This document shows positions 63,463 through 64,000 of a stretch of 64,000 bases of DNA, piece by piece; position 1 is the first letter of the stretch; every line of letters starts with the position of its first letter. Position numbers and translations under genes: made by a program. The DNA lies in the NCBI GenBank assembly GCA_947493165.1, contig CANLPY010000001.1:2220566-2284565 (forward strand). Reading direction: 5' to 3'. Under the pieces are notes generated by a model, which was not told where the DNA came from, searched no databases, and was given only the letters and a program-made list of their open reading frames with translations. This DNA is from an uncultured Erythrobacter sp. GTDB lineage: Bacteria; Pseudomonadota; Alphaproteobacteria; Sphingomonadales; Sphingomonadaceae.

Positions 63463-64000
63463 TGAGAGGGGCTCCTGACATGGACGCCGTCGAGAAAGAC
63501 GATCTCGACTTCGATGCCGGTCGGCATCTCGACGACGGGTTGATATTGTTCGGCGCGTTCGATGAGATATTGGCTAACGGTGTCGGCAGCTTCGCCAGCG
63601 CCTTGACCAAAACCGCCAGCCAGAATGTCGGTGGGTGAAAGCGAGGCGCGCTCGCCATCTTCGCCGATACGACCCGCGAAAATGCCATTGGCGTTGGCAG
63701 AAAAGCCTCGGCCAAATCCGCCGACGATTCCGGCGAGCAGCGCTTGGCTCACAAGACTGCCTTCGCGGCTGACGACGCGGCCGCGCACGCCTGATTTGCC
63801 TGCAAAGGCGATGAAGCCTTTGACTTCGCTGACTGCGTAACGGCCACCCGGCTGCGCGCAGGTCATACGCACCAATTTGACGTAGACTTTCTCCGCTGAG
63901 AGATCGCCGCGCGCCGCGCCATTGACGAGGCAACCGGTCAAATCCGTGGTGAGGAGGCGTTTTCCTTTGAGGACAGAGCGCGCCGGGCCGGTGATGCGCA
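63459..64000 (-). CDS. traB: TraB (VirB10-like) core complex protein, cut by window end
   Basis: The frame is open to base 64000 (RITGPARSVLKGKRLLTTDLTGCLVNGAARGDLSAEKVYVKLVRMTC), so only the C-terminal 180 codons are seen and the TTG at 63941 is internal. Family blocks: EVKGFIAFAGKSGVRGRVVSREGSLVSQALLAGIVGGFGRGF and VEIVFLDGVHV. It spans the periplasm between inner membrane and the TraV/TraK ring. The remaining tra genes should continue beyond the window. Confidence 0.93.
   Translation of the reverse strand, partial: RITGPARSVLKGKRLLTTDLTGCLVNGAARGDLSAEKVYVKLVRMTCAQPGGRYAVSEVKGFIAFAGKSGVRGRVVSREGSLVSQALLAGIVGGFGRGFSANANGIFAGRIGEDGERASLSPTDILAGGFGQGAGEAADTVSQYLIERAEQYQPVVEMPTGIEVEIVFLDGVHVRSPSQ

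Larger units (their letters stand above)
6010..64000. mobile_element. Integrative and conjugative element (left part), inserted at tRNA-Leu(CAG)
   Basis: Everything after the tRNA 3' end forms one coherent ICE. It contains integrase, primase-like and strawberry-notch proteins, ParB, ArdC, SSB, coupling protein, MobF relaxase, SOS-type boxes, S24 repressor and an F-type T4SS. Cargo is the MarR/RND block and the phosphorothioation island. The left edge is placed inside the tRNA 3' half by inference, because the core att sequence cannot be fixed without the right end. The T4SS is cut by the end of the window (traB incomplete; traA/L/E/K not seen), so attR is outside. Confidence 0.88.

Noticed and set aside
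1-64000. CRISPR arrays, rRNA genes, insertion sequences
   Set aside because: No regularly spaced repeats, no rRNA-like sequence and no transposase ORF were seen by eye in the window.

Overview
The window looks like an alphaproteobacterial chromosome segment, most likely Sphingomonadales/Erythrobacteraceae. I infer this from the style of the flanking chromosomal proteins (PurU, PQQ alcohol dehydrogenase, NDUFA9-like oxidoreductase), from the alphaproteobacterial SOS-box type (GAAC-N7-GAAC) and from the gene set of the mobile element. No database search was possible. Bases 1 to about 5,940 are ordinary chromosome: the end of a nitronate monooxygenase, purU, a lipoprotein PQQ/cytochrome c dehydrogenase, a Tat-exported dienelactone hydrolase and an atypical SDR.

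From tRNA-Leu(CAG) at 5940-6026 to the end of the window runs the left part of an integrative and conjugative element (ICE). A P4-type integrase sits directly behind the tRNA 3' end. A maintenance block follows: lytic transglycosylase, zinc-finger/toprim primase-like protein, a large strawberry-notch helicase with an N-terminal methyltransferase-like domain, and ParB. Next is a MarR-controlled cargo block (alpha/beta hydrolase, thioesterase, RND adaptor and pump). A second small tyrosine recombinase, ArdC antirestriction protein, DUF2493 protein, SSB and several small conserved-looking proteins come after it. A candidate oriT precedes a ribbon-helix-helix-like accessory protein, the TraD coupling protein and a MobF relaxase. 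The F-type type IV secretion operon (traB-dsbC-traV-traC-orf-trbI-S26 peptidase-traW-traU-trbC-traN-traF-traH-traG) occupies 49144-64000 on the minus strand, with most junctions overlapping by 4 bases. The other end of the element (rest of traB, pilin, traK/E/L, attR) lies outside the window.

Between the relaxase and the T4SS is a defence island (33466-47383). It holds a complete sspA-sspB-sspC-sspD-like DNA phosphorothioation operon: cysteine desulfurase, DUF4007 protein, large P-loop ATPase and PAPS-reductase-like protein. Pressed against its 3' end are three large genes that are not part of the described Ssp set: a GHKL (Hsp90-like) ATPase, a dual GHKL protein whose second ATPase is a histidine kinase core, and a receiver-domain protein translationally coupled to it. 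No sspE or sspFGH is visible. This three-gene module is therefore the best candidate in the window for an undescribed sensing or effector arm of a phosphorothioation defence system.

Regulation is partly readable. Two GAAC-N7-GAAC boxes lie in two divergent promoter regions: transglycosylase/primase, and S24 repressor/small HTH protein. They suggest the ICE is tied to the SOS response. A MarR-type palindrome lies between marR and the hydrolase. Several long structured non-coding leaders precede ardC, the DUF2493 gene, ssb and a small gene, all ending in an ATCAGGAG- or CAGGAGG-type ribosome binding site.
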